A DNA stretch of 64,000 nt from Dolomedes plantarius. Its lineage: Eukaryota; Arthropoda; Arachnida; Araneae; Dolomedidae. Position numbers and translations under genes: made by a program. The stretch is taken from NCBI GenBank assembly GCA_907164885.2, contig OU015493.1, forward strand, positions 64,049,645 to 64,113,644. The letters are read 5' to 3'. Within the stretch, counting starts at the first letter, position 1; every line of letters begins with the position of its first letter. Of this stretch, positions 9,791 through 25,117 are shown in pieces. The notes under the pieces are model-generated. The model saw only the letters and a list, made by a program, of their open reading frames with translations, did not search any database and was not told where the DNA came from.

Positions 9791-12700
9791 TCTTAATAAA
9801 CAAGTGCTCGGCATTAGTAAAGAACAACAAAACATAATTTTTTTTTTTACGAATTTAACGGATTGTGGTAAAATTCAATTCTTTTATTTGCAAAACATTC
9901 ATAATGTGTTTTCCACAAATGGGTATTTATATACAGATCTTTATACATATGTAAGTATTTATATTAAATTTTGTTTAAAAAAACTGTTTTAAGTCTAAAT
10001 TTACGGCCTTTATAGTATATCTGCTAACACAATAACTTGTCAAAACTATTTGCTACTTTTTTTTTCTTTTTTGTACATTCGAATGATCTCAGAATAATTT
10101 GTCACATGAAATTTATCAAATTTCAAAAAACAATGAATCAATTTTAAAGGCAAAAATATCCTTATTTCAAAGTAATGTATGTTTTGTATTTCAGAAAATA
10201 TTTCTAGAAGTTTCACTCTAAGTAAAATAGAACAATGAATGCTGGCAAAAATACCATAGAGATATCTTGCGAGGAATTTTAAAAGTGTTCTATAGAAAAC
10301 GACGTGTTGTGATAAGTCCATTCCAAGACAAATAAGACTTGCATACAAATATAGAGTACAGCGGGTTAAATGTTGGTGCATTAGATGATGTAATGTGGTG
10401 TTGGTTATGGTTAAAATATTGAATGTAAAAAAGCAATCAATTTGAAAAAAATGCAGTCGCTGTAGTTTGATTCTAAAAGCTTTCTAGCAAAAATATAAAT
10501 ATACAAACAATCATAAAAATATGCCTGTTTCAAGAACTTTGTGTCCCTGACAGCCTTAAATCTCAACCATAAATCTAAAAACCTCGTACTTCGGGTTTCA
10601 ACGTATGCTTTTTACTCTATTTAATGCATATGTTACTACCGATAGCTAAATATTCGATGTCCTGATGATGTAATTAAATTTAGAACTGACACTAAAAATC
10701 AAGAGTGGTGTTCATTGAATAGAATGTCAGCCATGCAAGTAATTAATTCAGTAGATTTAATTTTGCGCCTTATCTGCGTCCGATATCTCGAATTTATATT
10801 TTAAAAAGTTCTCTAAATAATCTTCAAATATGGGCTGGAAGAATCTTACAAATAATGTTTCATCATATTTTCTTAATAAAAAATGGCTATCTAATTCATC
10901 CACCGTTTAATGAGGATGTCGACACTGTTTACAAAGAGACCGTAGAAATGCTCCATTTCTAGTTGTTTTGGCTTCACTTCAAGTTTTGGATTTCAGTTTC
11001 AACTTGATATACCTTTTTTTTAAATATCTTCGCTGTATAACTTACATAACATCTCTAAACGTCAATAAACTAAAATATTTAAAAAGCTTTATAAATAATA
11101 AAATTATGTTTCTAACAGAGATGCAAATTAAACATTTTTAAAGAAGAAAAACTTACCAGACATAACATTTTATTAATAAATTTATTAATAAAAGTCCGAT
11201 ATTACGTTTAATTAATGCATTTTTCTTCCATTTCTTAAATGTTGTTAATTAATATTTGATACTTTTATTCATTTTATAAATTTTTTTGCCTTATTCTGTT
11301 ACTAAAGGTATCAAATATTTCAACATGTTGACTCCAAATAGAAAATAAAACTTTAAATAGGCATACTGAAAAGAATATTTAAGAAAAATGGAAGTATGAA
11401 ATATTATCAAGGAAGAATTTTCGTCCAATTTTATTTAGAAATAATTGACTTTTAAGAAGCATTTTTAAATTAAATATAAAAAATACCACCTGTCTAATGA
11501 ACAAACTAAGCGTCGCGATTTCGACACCTGTTTTCAATAACATTATGACTAAATACTGAAGCCAATAACATGCTAATATATAATGTTATTAAATAAACTA
11601 TAACTTTTTTATAACTAGGCTTAGGTGTAAAAGTCAAGATGTAACTTTTAAAAAAATTATTAAAATAAAAATATTTTTTTAAAAATATTTAATAACACAC
11701 ATAAAAATACATCTGCGTTTACAACTTTCTATGCCTAATAAGTTAGTTGTATGATTAATTCCAATTGTTTGTTGGATAGTTAGTTGAATTAAACACTATG
11801 GGCAAAGTTTGCTTCATAATGATTAATCAAAGCAGAATCTACAGTTTTGAATCTAATCGAAGAATCTTAGGTGCTTATTACTATTTGACCATCGCCTGTT
11901 TACTTCCAGTATCATGGCCTCTCTCATACACTTTTTGAATGTCTCATGGAACAAACTTCAGAAGTAACTTTAATACTTTGCAGAACAGACCTTTCAGATT
12001 AGCTAAATTTTTGAAGGGCTATAAGAGATTTAAAAAAACCCGAAGATCTTTTCTTTTCCTTCTTATTTCTAATTTATAAATTGGCTTCTACAAAGAAAAA
12101 AGGTCATCATCAGAGCAACGACAGAATTACCTGCAGAGAAATATCAAATAACTGTAATTATCAAAAGAATGATAGTCCAGACGCAAATAAGCCTCAGTCA
12201 AAATAAATCCTGCCATTATAATTTTCTTAATTATATTCTGTAGGTTGTGATTGAAATATTCCGAGTGTCTCGTATCGGTCAGCAGGATAGTGTCTAAAAT
12301 CTGTATAATAAAAAATTATGAATTCTCTTTGCTTTCAATGCTGCCATTAGCAACAGCTGCAAATTTTTTTATAAGGCTTCATAATGTTGCTCATTTCGCG
12401 GGAAAAGTTGATCTGATTGTGATAATTTGGAAATCGCATATATAAAGACACTGACCGGTGTAAGAATTTGACTACTGGAGGAAAAGTGGCAGAGACGTAA
12501 GCATATCTGATAAGATCGATAAAAACAATACTGGTACCCTAAGAATGTGCTGATTAAGTAAAGAGTCAGTTTGAGTAAGTTTGGTAGCAAATATTCAGAC
12601 TGAAATTTAACTTATGGAGAGTGACATGTATTGACGGGACCTTGTATGCATGAAAACAAGAGATTTAAGGGTTTTCGTTCTTTTGTGGGATTTTCTTAAC

Positions 12701-14204
12701 TCAAAACTAACCACATAATAGATCACCTTCATTTGATAGATTTTTAAGGATTCTAGCTTGTTTCTATATATAAAACTCAGATGAAGATACGTAGAGATAA
12801 ATATTTCAACTCATTTTCATAATTGGCCATTTTGCGTGATTCGGCATTGTTTTTCTCCGATATTTTGAAAAGTAAATCCTCTGTATTTAAAGCATGCTTA
12901 TGATTTCCCCATCTTGCACAGTTAAATAAAAAATTTGCTTTTTGTATTCGACGGATGACTTATCCTCTGAAAAGAAAAGTCAATTCGAAAGAAACACTTT
13001 TCCTTTCAGCCGCAAATTTGATACCAATTCAAGTTTCCTGTAAATTTAGTAATGAATATTTCACAAAAAAATCATTAAACTGCTGTAGTCCAAATTAGTT
13101 ATTGATTATAGGTTCCTTTACCTTTTGGTCGTTAAATCAGGCATACATTTGAAATATATTAGAATGGTACTCAGTTAACGACATCTTTTTACGGAGAGTT
13201 TAAAAATTCACCTAACAGTATTTGATTGAAATGAAAACTCAAAATTTAATATTTCTAAAACTTAATCTAGTTTTAATGATAATTGATATATTTCATTGTA
13301 CATTATTTCAGATGTGTAATATTCTGACAGACTCAGAGCAATTTCTTTTTTCCTTAATACTAAGTCATAAATACTGAACTTTAGTTTTATATAAAAGATT
13401 GATTTATAGAAAACAAAATTTCACTTGATTACAGTAATATTTAAAAACAACATTGTGATAGTTCAAATGAGAAAGGCCAAGATTGAAAGTCTGTACGGGA
13501 TTTAAAAAGCTCATTTTAACTCTTGCAGCACATGCCTTTGAATCTTCCGATCTGCCAAAAGACAATGCCCAAATCTGCAAATCCTTAGATAAATCATCTT
13601 AATATTTTAGAGACTAAAATAATGAATCTTTGAGGAAAACGCATCTCTCTCTACAAATTAAACTGTATTAATCAGTTCAGCAGAAACTGTATTAACGTTC
13701 AGCAGAAAAGTCTTTTGAAGTCCGCTAGTTGGCAGAATTCCAGATTTTATATTACTCTTAATAGGTTTAACACATACGTTTGAAAGAGCAATTTTTCTTC
13801 TTTAGTTTTTCTCCACTTGAGTTTTATAACCGATATTAAAAGTGGAAATATCTCACTGAAACCTTTTGTTGAACTCAAGTGATAATTGCACGAGTTAGAA
13901 TCACCCTTTACATAACTTAAAATCTTTAAACTTTTAAGAAATTTAAAGATTCTGTTTCTAAAGTGATTATTTTTTCTGAATATCAGATATATTTGCATAC
14001 TTGTACGTGGAATAAACATATAATTTTAGTAACCCAACACCGAATTACATATGTGATGCGTCCCCTACGTTTTTGCAATTTTACCACATCCCCTCTTCTG
14101 CTTGTTAATTATCAATTTGTTCAAATGCCCCATCTCCCCCCATAAGAAATTCCTACCCTTGTTTTAGGGTACTATAAAATTAGGCATTATTTTAGACGCT
14201 AGGA
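9791..14204. other. AT-rich DNA, nothing recognised
   Basis: Long featureless stretch. The longest open frames (111 codons on the minus strand at 10046-10381 and 90 codons at 13747-14019) have no domain or motif I recognise and strongly biased composition. I do not support them as genes. Confidence 0.45.
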
Positions 14205-14492
14205 ATGCACGTCTGCCTGTATATAACGTCACACGCTATTCACAGTGCACCATGTGTCGTCACGCGCCTTCTTAATACTGTAAAATGCCATCGGGTCGAC
14301 AAATCTGAAATAAATGGTGTTTTGGCTTCGCTGAAAGGCAACGGATACTTTCAGTATTGGAGAAATATTTTTTTAAAAAAGGGACAGACAGGAGCAGCAG
14401 ACTTTCGTAGATATAATTATAAGAGTGTTATAACTGCCTTAAAAGCAATTATCACGTGCAAGATTTTGGTAAGTACTCCAGCCAGTTCCTAA
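14205..14492 (+). other. 95-codon open frame, unrecognised, doubtful
   Basis: An ATG-initiated open frame in a locally GC-richer block. The predicted peptide is not low complexity (it includes KGNGYFQYWRN) but matches no family I know. Near its end is TTGGTAAGT, which would serve as a 5' splice site. There is no recognised acceptor or neighbouring exon, so it is more likely non-coding. Listed as a candidate only. Confidence 0.12.
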
Positions 14493-17400
14493 AAATCTAA
14501 AATATTTCTTTGGGTGTATTTTATGCTTAAAATATTCTTAATACATACAACACTAGCAGTTGAATTAACTCTTTAGCCACTAGGCTTTCTTTATTGTCCC
14601 ATTGCAAAAGAAATAGTTTTAATTTCGTCGTCACGGCGACGGCTTAAAAGCAACAGTCTATCATTAAAAAAAAACCTCTAAAATTTACAAATATTATCAC
14701 CATGAAGAAATTATTTTAGGGAAATGATAAACATGCCAGTTTTTTAGAATATGTAACTTGTTTCAATGAAGTATAAACTTACAAAAAAAAATTTAAAGAG
14801 CCTTGCTCCTATAAGGTCGTTTTACTATTTTTTGTAGGAGAATATAAAAGAAAGAATGCAAAATAAAATTCTTTATAATATATAATGAAGTTCCTATAAA
14901 CAAGTTTGTTTATTCCATGTTGTAAATATATGCAAAGACAATCAGATTTGAAAGCTAATAATGCTTATTTCTAATTATCTGGGAAAGGTTTCAAGCATAG
15001 CACTGTGTACAACAACTTAAATCTCCGAAATATCATTTCAAAGATTTCACGATTAACAAAAGAGCTATAAAAAATTAAGTTATACCTATTTCTAACAATG
15101 GCTGGCTTGGTAAATCTAGGATTAAATGCAAAAGAATAAAAGTTTAAAAAAGTAAAGTAGTAGTAAAAAAACTATATTTACTGAATTGATATAATACTCA
15201 AGATTCTCCCAAATTTAATCTGTATATACATGATAATTTAAAGTAAATTTAAGACAACTATTGAGCTAATATCCGTCGTTTTTATTACAACATTGGAATA
15301 CCGAGTTCTCTTAACCGCATTTTGCATACCAACGTATATTATATACGTGTAGAAATCACTCTCCCAGCATCGCTAAACCTTAAAATGTGCAAGCAGGTGG
15401 CAAGAAACGATCGTAAAAGTCAACACGCCATATGTTTTTTACTATTGGTTCATGCATCTCTAAAAATAATTTAAAGAATGAGTTGAATCCAAGATTGTGC
15501 CAAATGTTCGTTATGTGAGTGCCTTCATATTCAAATGACAGTAACCACACGTTACTTCGTTTACTACACAAAATATTACAAAATATTTGTATGCTGTACA
15601 ACATAAAAAAGGAGTTTTTCTTCATTAGTCATCTGTAAAAATATAAAATTTTTAAAAGAATTTCATTCTTTTATTATTTTTAAACTGCCTAAAGAATTTT
15701 TGATCCAAAGAAAAAAATTCCAAGACTATTTTCGCACAAAAAGTTTATAGAAAAAAATTATTATTTTTCCCTTTAAACTGATTAAAAATTATAAAATTTT
15801 ATCTTATAAAAATTTTATGATTCCAGAAAAAAATAACTTTTTGAAACTTTTCGTTTTGCTGAAAAGTGAAAAAAATATATTCATAGAGAATTCTTTATTT
15901 ACTTAATATATCGAAAACTAAACGCGTTACAAATGTAACATTTTTTAAACATAATTTAAGGGGGGAGATCACCTTTGCACGCTCAAAAATACATTGATTT
16001 TACTTACAAGCTTAATGCGTTGTCAAACAGTTAATATGCAATTAATTTAAACCAATTTTTAGGGTGAATTGTACAAAGATTTATCTATTAGAAAACAAAA
16101 GCAGAATTGTTGGGAGATTATTAGAAATTATTTTATGTAAAAAAAACTAATGTTTTATGAAAACTGAATCTTAGGTCACTGCAATGCACGCATCATATTT
16201 TAAAAGCTATAAGCGATATATATTAAAGTATTTGTATATATTCTATCCATAGGTTATACTTTAATCTACACCTAAAATAATTACCAAATTTCACTTAAAA
16301 ATATTTTTTTCAGGCAAATGTATTATAATATACAAAAAATATCATTAATTTTTTTTTATTTCTGATAAAAATTTAGTAATATGTACTTACTTAAATTTAG
16401 GTAGAAATTCTATAAACATACAAGATATATATGTATACAAAATTTTAGCAATTTATGACAATTAGTTTTGAAGAAAAAGTGCGCAAAAGTTTAAAAATAA
16501 CTGATTTTAGAAAAAGCCATTTAAAGTTTAAAGTTTCTACAAATTACTTTACTATTAACTTTATACATTTGGCCATAAAATCGGTTCTAATTGTAGTACC
16601 GACTTAATTTTTTTCAAAAAATTCCTTATATTCCATTTCTCAAAATTAAATCATAATAAATAATTACAAGATAAAAAGAACTTTTTATATACCATGTTTT
16701 TGAATTTTGTGTTGAATACAATTCTATGTATTAATAAATACTTTTTTAGAATTATTTTGATTAATTATCCCATCATCTTGAAAGAAAATTAAGTTAATTG
16801 GAAGTTAACTTGCGTTTAACTTTTTTCCCCGTTCATCTTTTTGTTTCAGCTTAAAGATGGCTAAAAGTATTAAGAAAATGTATTGTCATCGTGTTCTGAG
16901 CTATTCTAAAAGTTTCAAATGTCTAGGTAGTCGGAGAAGTTAGTTAAAAATCGATTGCAAGATTTGTACTGAACAAACACACACGCAAACAAACACACAA
17001 ACAAACAAGAAAGCAAGTTAATAAAAACATGGTAATAAATAGGTATAAATACTATTACAAAATGAAGGGCAAAAATACATTGTTACAAAAGCCACTTCCG
17101 TGATTCAGGAATACTCGAAAAGGGTGTGGATGTTAATAAAAACATGGTAAAAATTGAGTTTTTTGAAGGTTTAAAGGTAATTTCCCCCCCTTAAAAATTT
17201 CTCGAATATTTTTTATATGTTAATTTATTTTTATATACATACACATCTGACTGATAATAATGCTTTTACGAAATACGAGTAAAATAAATTTTCCTTTTCT
17301 TTCCTTTATTTTCCTCCTTTCAGAGTACTTTTCCTAACAAAGGAGAGGAAAACTTATTTTTCTGCTAAAAAGTTCGATTGTTAAAACGCGCTCGTAAACA

Positions 17401-17560
17401 GCCTCTTGGATACTAACTTATCTATTGTACATGTGCGATACTACGCATCACAAAGAAGCAGCATTAAATTATACAAGCAGAACTAAACTTTATACGACCA
17501 TATCTGTTGAAAATATATCACTCGGTTCCATACAACAAGGGCTACGTATGATATCGATTC
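14493..17560. other. AT-rich DNA, nothing recognised
   Basis: No gene, RNA or repeat unit supported beyond a short CA/AAAC-rich stretch near 16976-17010. Confidence 0.45.
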
Positions 17561-17995
17561 CAACATTTACCGTCACCCAAATACACACACAGATCCGAAT
17601 GACAATCAGACTGTTGACCTGATTTCCCAGCAGCAAAACATCACTATTCCAGCGCGCCGCGTGGAAACAGGCGCCTTGTCCAATATTCCAGAAGCCACCA
17701 ATCATCACATTGTAAAGGTACTACTCCATACAAGGGCGTTGGAGCAGAAATAGATCAAAATTGCTTTCAGAACCGGAAACTCAGAGAGAGAGAGAGAGGC
17801 GAATCCGCGGGATAAAAGGGCAAATAAATATTTGTTTTTCCAGGTAGTTAGAGGTTCGAAGCCGCCAGGATTCGGATGGATAAAAAAAGGGAAACAGAGA
17901 TTGCCCTGTCGAACAATAACGGCTCACTCCCATTCGAACACCACAAGAAGTGCAACGAAGGGCGCTTGCCCGCTCGTAGGTAATTTCACCAAGCA
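17561..17995. other. GC-richer block with promoter-like motifs
   Basis: Composition shifts sharply from the AT-rich surroundings (for example CCAGCGCGCCGCGTGG, TCCGCGGGATAAAAGGGC, GGCGCTTGCCCGCTCG). It holds a CCAAT motif (17697-17701), a (GA)n run, and a TATA-like GGGATAAAAGGGC near 17807-17819. These could be a promoter or a conserved non-coding element. No following open frame or 5' exon is recognised, so function is conjecture. Confidence 0.3.
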
Positions 17996-18359
17996 GGATG
18001 GTATTTGAAAAAAAAGTGTATGGTGTATTTGGGGAACATTGAGTTAAATTTCAAACTTTACTAGGTAAAAATAATTTTTGTTGGAAGAATATAGCTGCTT
18101 AGAATAAAAATAGAACAGCTTCCGTTGGAAACTGTCATTTTCAGAAAAGTTGAAAAACACCGAGAGCTGAGATCACATTAGTCACTTTTGATGTTATATC
18201 GCGGTATTAAAATCCAAATTATATTTTGCTTTGTTAATGATGTGTTTTAAATACTTTCCTTATATTTCTCATGTTTAATACCTTTTCGGACACAAAACTA
18301 GATTAGTTAGAACTGCATACCAAGATAGGTTGAAATACATGATAGGTTACATGAAATAA

Positions 18360-19256
18360 TTACGCTCTAAAAACTTTTTTTAAAAAGTTCAAGCCTTCAT
18401 TTCATGTTTGAAAGAAACATTTATTCAGAAACCAATCTGAAGATTAAATAAAAATGGATGACGGAGATTTTCCACTTTGTAGCAAAGATTAAATTTCACG
18501 ATACTTCATATAATATTTTCCATGATGGAAAAGAACCTTTTCTGTGCTAAATGTGGCCTTCTTCTCTTTATTTTAATGTTTAAACTATCCATAAAAGAGG
18601 GATAGCACTCATCGTTTATTGCTTTGAACGTTCCCAAGTAGCCAATGAGATTATACCATGGACGTCCCAACGAACAGTGACCAAAATCATTCATGCTGAT
18701 GAAACAGTTTTGATTCTCTTTGGATCAGGTTCACCTATTTCAACCCACTGTTTTTTTACTGCCCTATTGTTTCTCACAGCTAATGATGTATCCATTTTTA
18801 TCAGCTGTTGCATAACTGGGCTAAAAGTGCCTCTGGATTCCTTTGAAACCCTTCCCAATAGTATTTTGAAGTGTTCACTCGTTCACATTTTTAATTCGTT
18901 TTTGACAAAAGCTCCACGCACTTTGCCGACAGCTTTTTCATATTCAAATATTCCTGCGGAATATTATGTAGCACTCTGATAGCATAGCAAACGTCTCAAA
19001 AACCTCACGTACTTTTAGTGTGCTTTCCTACATCATCGACTGTATCACAATTTTTTTCTGTAATATCCGGCGTAGTGACCTCAGCAGGGTGACCAGGACA
19101 TTCAGCATTCATTGAATACATTCGGCCCCAGCGAAAAGAAACATACCACTTGTAAACCATTCTAAAATTAGGTGTAGACCCGCTATAATAACTGTTGATC
19201 CTAGATATGGTTTCTGCCTTTCTTTTTCTTAAACTTTTCAGTTTTATCGACTCGCG
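18360..19256 (-). pseudogene. Decayed mariner transposase
   Basis: On the minus strand, scattered frames spell most of a mariner transposase in the right order. First comes the N-terminal HTH segment STPNFRMVYKWYVSFRWGR and the AECPGHPAEVTTPDI linker. The middle follows as KKQWVEIGEPDPKRIKTVSS (family pattern SKQWV-x-GEPAPK-x-AKTV-x-SA). Then come RRRPHLAQKRFFSIMENI, corresponding to RPHLAKKKVLFHxDNAP, and a weaker C-terminal match. The second catalytic motif reads IMEN instead of HxDN, and stops and frameshifts are frequent. No terminal repeats were found. This is an old, dead insertion. Confidence 0.8.
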
Positions 19257-21466
<2,210 letters not shown>

Positions 21467-21781
21467 ATGTCATGGCCTGAATTCTTAGCACAATTAAATA
21501 ATTAATAGAGAACTAAATAGTTAATGGCTAATCAGCCACTGCAATAGTTATATAACGCTTTGCGCTGCTAATGCTAGGGGATTAAAAAGTAGGTACAGAT
21601 TGGGATTGGACATTATGAATAACGGACGTGTGTTTTGAGGAGGAAAGTCGAGCAAAATGGCGAAGGGATGAAGATTTGAGACATGGTTGAGCTCAAGTTA
21701 AAAGAATAAAGCGAAATGATTAGAAAGAGAGCGTCTTCACTCTCGGCTACCACACCAGACTGCAACAACCGGATTAATGTA

Positions 21782-21810
21782 CACTCAAGAGCCAAAACAT
21801 TATGACCACC
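21782..21810 (+). repeat. Left terminal inverted repeat of Tc1-like element
   Basis: 29 bases, exact reverse complement of 22972-23000. Expected transposase binding and cleavage end. Confidence 0.97.
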
Positions 21811-21928
21811 CCTACATTTTGCAATGAATTCGCCTGAATGACGTGGAAGGCACGTGATCAGGTGGAAGTGGTATTTAACTGCTGCTGGAGAGTCTGAAGA
21901 ATCATTCTTTCACTTACTTCTGTGTGTG

Positions 21929-22969
21929 ATGGCAAAAACTGCGGATCTAAGCGACTTTGATAGAGGGCAGATTGTAATGGCTCGAAGGCTCGGAACAAGT
22001 ATTTCCGAAACTGCACGACTCGTGGGTTGTTCACGACCTACAGTTGTTAGTACTTATGCAAAGTGGATGAATGACGGTGAAACCAGCAGTAGACGGCATG
22101 GTGTTGGACGTCCACACGCTATCAAAGAAAAAGGTCGTCGGAGACTGTCTTGCATGGTGAAGCAAAACCGGAGCCAGAAAGTGGCTCAGCTGACAGCCCA
22201 ATACAATGCAGGGTCAAGTAGAATAGTATCGCAGCACACTGTTCAGCGGACACTGTTGGATATGGGGCTACGCAGCAAACGTCCCATTCGTGTGCCTTTG
22301 CTGACCAAGCGTCATCGCCAACTGCGCCTGCGCTGGGCCCGCGAACATCGCGACTGGTCCATGGATCAGTCGGAGAGAGTTGCTTGGTCAGATGAATCAC
22401 GGTTTGTCATTCATCACGCCGATGGCTGTGTCAGGATACACTGTCTTCCAGGCGAACTGTTGCTCCCTGAATGTACAGTAGGTCATACACAGGCCGGTGG
22501 TGGCAGTATTATGCTTTGGGGGACGTTCTCTTGGACGTCTCTGGGACCCGTGGTTGTGGTAGAGAAGACCATGAATGCTACAGGGTATCTGAACATCATT
22601 GTGGACCAGTTGCATCCTTACATGGCCTCTGTTTTTCCAGCTGGAAATGGAATGTTCCAACAGGACAACGCCCCGTGTCACAAGGCTAAAATTGTGTTGG
22701 AGTGGTTCCAGGAACATGATGCTGAATTCCAGTTAATGTCCTGGCCGCCTAACTCACCGGATCTCAATCCGATAGAACACATTTGTGATGTAATGGGCCG
22801 GCAGCTCAGAGTTCAAAGACCACCAATTCTCAATATCTCGGATTTGCGTGACCGTTGCTTAAACATCTGGTACAATCTGTCTCCGGCCATCTACCAAGGA
22901 CTTGTGGCATCCATGCCAAGGCGGGTTGAAGCTGTGTTGCGTACCAAAGGTGGGCCAACTCGTTATTGA
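21929..22969 (+). CDS. Tc1-like transposase, DD36E type
   Basis: A DDE-family transposase that excises and reinserts the surrounding element by binding its terminal repeats. I chose the ATG at 21929 ([14 protein letters not shown]), giving 346 aa, a typical Tc1 length. The frame is also open upstream from an ATG at 21854, but those 25 residues do not look like part of the family. A first helix-turn-helix spans about residues 11-46 ([20 protein letters not shown]). Next come a GRPH motif at about 60-63, where Tc1 proteins have their GRPR-like AT-hook, and a second HTH at about 75-118. Catalytic residues are D155 (WSDESRF), D246 (QQDNAPCH) and E283 (SPDLNPIEH). There are 36 residues between D246 and E283, so the signature is DD36E rather than the classical DD34E. 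This matches the spacing of the group called Incomer. No frame break is present. Expression in this genome is not shown by the sequence. Confidence 0.95.
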   Translation: MAKTADLSDFDRGQIVMARRLGTSISETARLVGCSRPTVVSTYAKWMNDGETSSRRHGVGRPHAIKEKGRRRLSCMVKQNRSQKVAQLTAQYNAGSSRIVSQHTVQRTLLDMGLRSKRPIRVPLLTKRHRQLRLRWAREHRDWSMDQSERVAWSDESRFVIHHADGCVRIHCLPGELLLPECTVGHTQAGGGSIMLWGTFSWTSLGPVVVVEKTMNATGYLNIIVDQLHPYMASVFPAGNGMFQQDNAPCHKAKIVLEWFQEHDAEFQLMSWPPNSPDLNPIEHICDVMGRQLRVQRPPILNISDLRDRCLNIWYNLSPAIYQGLVASMPRRVEAVLRTKGGPTRY

Positions 22970-22971
22970 CA

Positions 22972-23000
22972 GGTGGTCATAATGTTTTGGCTCTTGAGTG
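22972..23000 (-). repeat. Right terminal inverted repeat of Tc1-like element
   Basis: 29 bases, exact reverse complement of 21782-21810, followed by TA. Confidence 0.97.
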
Positions 23001-23036
23001 TATATCGACAGTCAAGATAGGTATCGAGACCTTTAC

Positions 23037-23038
<2 letters not shown>

Positions 23039-23118
<80 letters not shown>
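23039..23118. repeat. (TA)n microsatellite
   Basis: Uninterrupted TA run of about 80 bases. Confidence 0.97.
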
Positions 23119-23123
<5 letters not shown>

Positions 23124-24592
23124 CATGCAATAAAATACTCATTAAACTAAATGCCACACTCACTTTTTATTGTGCCAATGAAGGAACTAAGAGTTCCTGA
23201 TATCCTAATTAGAGTTCCTAATTCATGGTTCTAGAACATTGCATTTAAATGTTTATATATTATGATATATTATAAAATATTCTATTTAATTTTGAAGGAA
23301 TACGATACTTTACCTCTAAATAAATTATACTCGGGATGAACTTTCATACTGGAGTCACCGCGTAAAAACTTTTTTAATATTATACTATTTTATAGAAAAT
23401 TAAATACATTTCTTAGTGACATTTCCAAGTAAGCGGATGTGCACTAAGCCTTTGCTTCGTAAATATTCGATTTCTTATGATCTAATACTCTTTAATCTCC
23501 TGTGAAGAACCTTTCGGATGAAATGGAAAGTATTTTGCGCAACGTATAAAATGACGAAACATTAGCATTTTTCGCGAAGCTTCTTAAAACCGAATGAATA
23601 AACCTGAATCTTTAATGGGAATATTTATTAATGCGAAATATTTTCCAGGGAGCAAAAAAAGGAACTAAATAAACCAAGAGTTAAATTATTTTGGAAAAAT
23701 ATTATAATGAGCTCCTAACTCAGAGAGAGATAATAAGTGGTACATGAGTATGGTTTCATAGGAATAATAATTTGCGCTTCAACCAAAGCTATTTTTTTCT
23801 CTTAACTGTTTTTAAGCTGATTCAAAGAAAATAATTACGTTGCGGGGCCCCACACATTTAATTCAATCTCCTAGAAAATGGAGTTTGAGGTACTGCGGAT
23901 TGAACTGAGTGACTATCAATAAAAAATGAGTGACGTTAATTACGGACTCTGGAGTGGGGTTAATTTTGAGCAAAAGAAATTATCTTTTTCCAGCTGGAAA
24001 TATTTTCCAGAAAGACGATTTAAACTCACTATCTGATATTAAAATCTATTAATCTTACCCATTTTCTCTACTTTTTGGAGAAAATTCATTTTATGGTGGT
24101 GTTCTGCAGCTTCTGTTTCCAAAGGTGAGAAAGGGCTAGTAGTCAATCAGCTGCAAATACACCGCTATCGCTTGCAAAATACATTAGCTCATGTGAAGGA
24201 GTTCATTAAGGGAGATCGAGGTATGTCGTCGATTTGTAATGAGTAGCACACCTTTCCTGTGAGTGCGATGTCCGAGTTTAATTCCCATGGGATGGTTAGA
24301 TGAATTAGAGTGAAAGGAATATTAGGTAGGTAGAAAATTCACATTAATCAAGAAGCAAAAGTTAATTTTATACTTTTGATGTTTTTATTCAATGGTAAGT
24401 ACGGTTATTATTATTATTGTTATAAAATGTTTGGCTTAAAATTGCACCTTATCGAGTCATTGCAATAATAGCCGATTTTGAGGATTTTAGCCTTTTCTAA
24501 CACTATTTTCTTTGGCAGTATTGTGTATCTAGCCATTATCCAAAAATACAATCATTAATATTATTTATATTTATATTTTTATTTATTTTGCA
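23119..24592. other. AT-rich DNA, no gene
   Basis: No supported gene. Around 24215-24300 a B-box-like GAGTTTAATTCCC follows GTGAGTGCGATGTCC, which may be the head of a decayed tRNA-derived SINE. No second copy was found in the window to confirm this. Confidence 0.35.
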
Positions 24593-25117
24593 CTAGCCGG
24601 GCTTCGTCCAGCTATCGAATCACAATTCCCTTGAATTATTTTTTTTCCCTTTTAATTGCCAAAAATTCCCCAAAAATCAGTACATATCCAAATGATCTAT
24701 TTATGATTAAAAAGTTTGAATTAAAAGTATGAAAGATAGAAAAAGAATTAAAATTAGACACACGATGAAACATTTCTTTTCAGCGATTCATTTTTTTAAT
24801 GAGAATCACGCTGTGAATGAACTACGCTTTGTTTCCATCGTCAAAGATGGATGATCTCACAGGAGACGCCACATTGGAATGAAAATAACTCGAAAACTAT
24901 TGAAGTAACAGATTAAGTGTAGGTAGAAAAAAATTATCAACTTTTAAAGCTCTTTCTAAATATGTTAAATTTATGTACTTTCATGAAAAAAAATATATAT
25001 CGATTTCGATATTTCCAAACATGGCCGAATTTCATAACAGATGCCATACCGGAAACGGTCTACCCGGAATTGTTCCGCCGAACGACCGACAAAGTTTTTC
25101 TTTTATTTATATATAGA
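24593..25117 (-). mobile_element. Non-autonomous Helitron, minus strand
   Basis: On the minus strand the element begins TCTATATATAAATAAAAG directly after A and ends GAAGCCCGGCTAG directly before T. These are TC and CTAG termini in an A|T insertion site. A small GC-rich hairpin (CTGG...CCGG) sits immediately before CTAG. The 5' segment AAACTTTGTCGGTCGTTC is typical of arthropod Helitron starts. It is 525 bp with no Rep/helicase coding. Its 5' terminus resembles those at 1563 and 60423. Confidence 0.75.

Larger units (their letters stand above)
21782..23000 (+). mobile_element. Tc1-like transposon, apparently complete (DD36E spacing)
   Basis: Perfect 29-bp terminal inverted repeats beginning CACTCAAGAGCCAAAACATT bound a 1219-bp element. 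Both ends abut TA (21780-21781 and 23001-23002), the Tc1/mariner target duplication. One uninterrupted transposase gene fills the interior, and its stop codon lies only a few bases before the right repeat. Perfect terminal repeats and an open gene indicate recent insertion. A (TA)n array lies 38 bp downstream, a common neighbour of elements in this window. Confidence 0.97.

Noticed and set aside
10046..10381. 111-codon minus-strand open frame as a gene
   Set aside because: No domain, no neighbouring exons, composition typical of chance frames in AT-rich DNA.
22122..22717. Minus-strand and alternate-frame open frames inside the Tc1-like element
   Set aside because: They are shadows of the transposase gene, which has clear catalytic motifs and family length.
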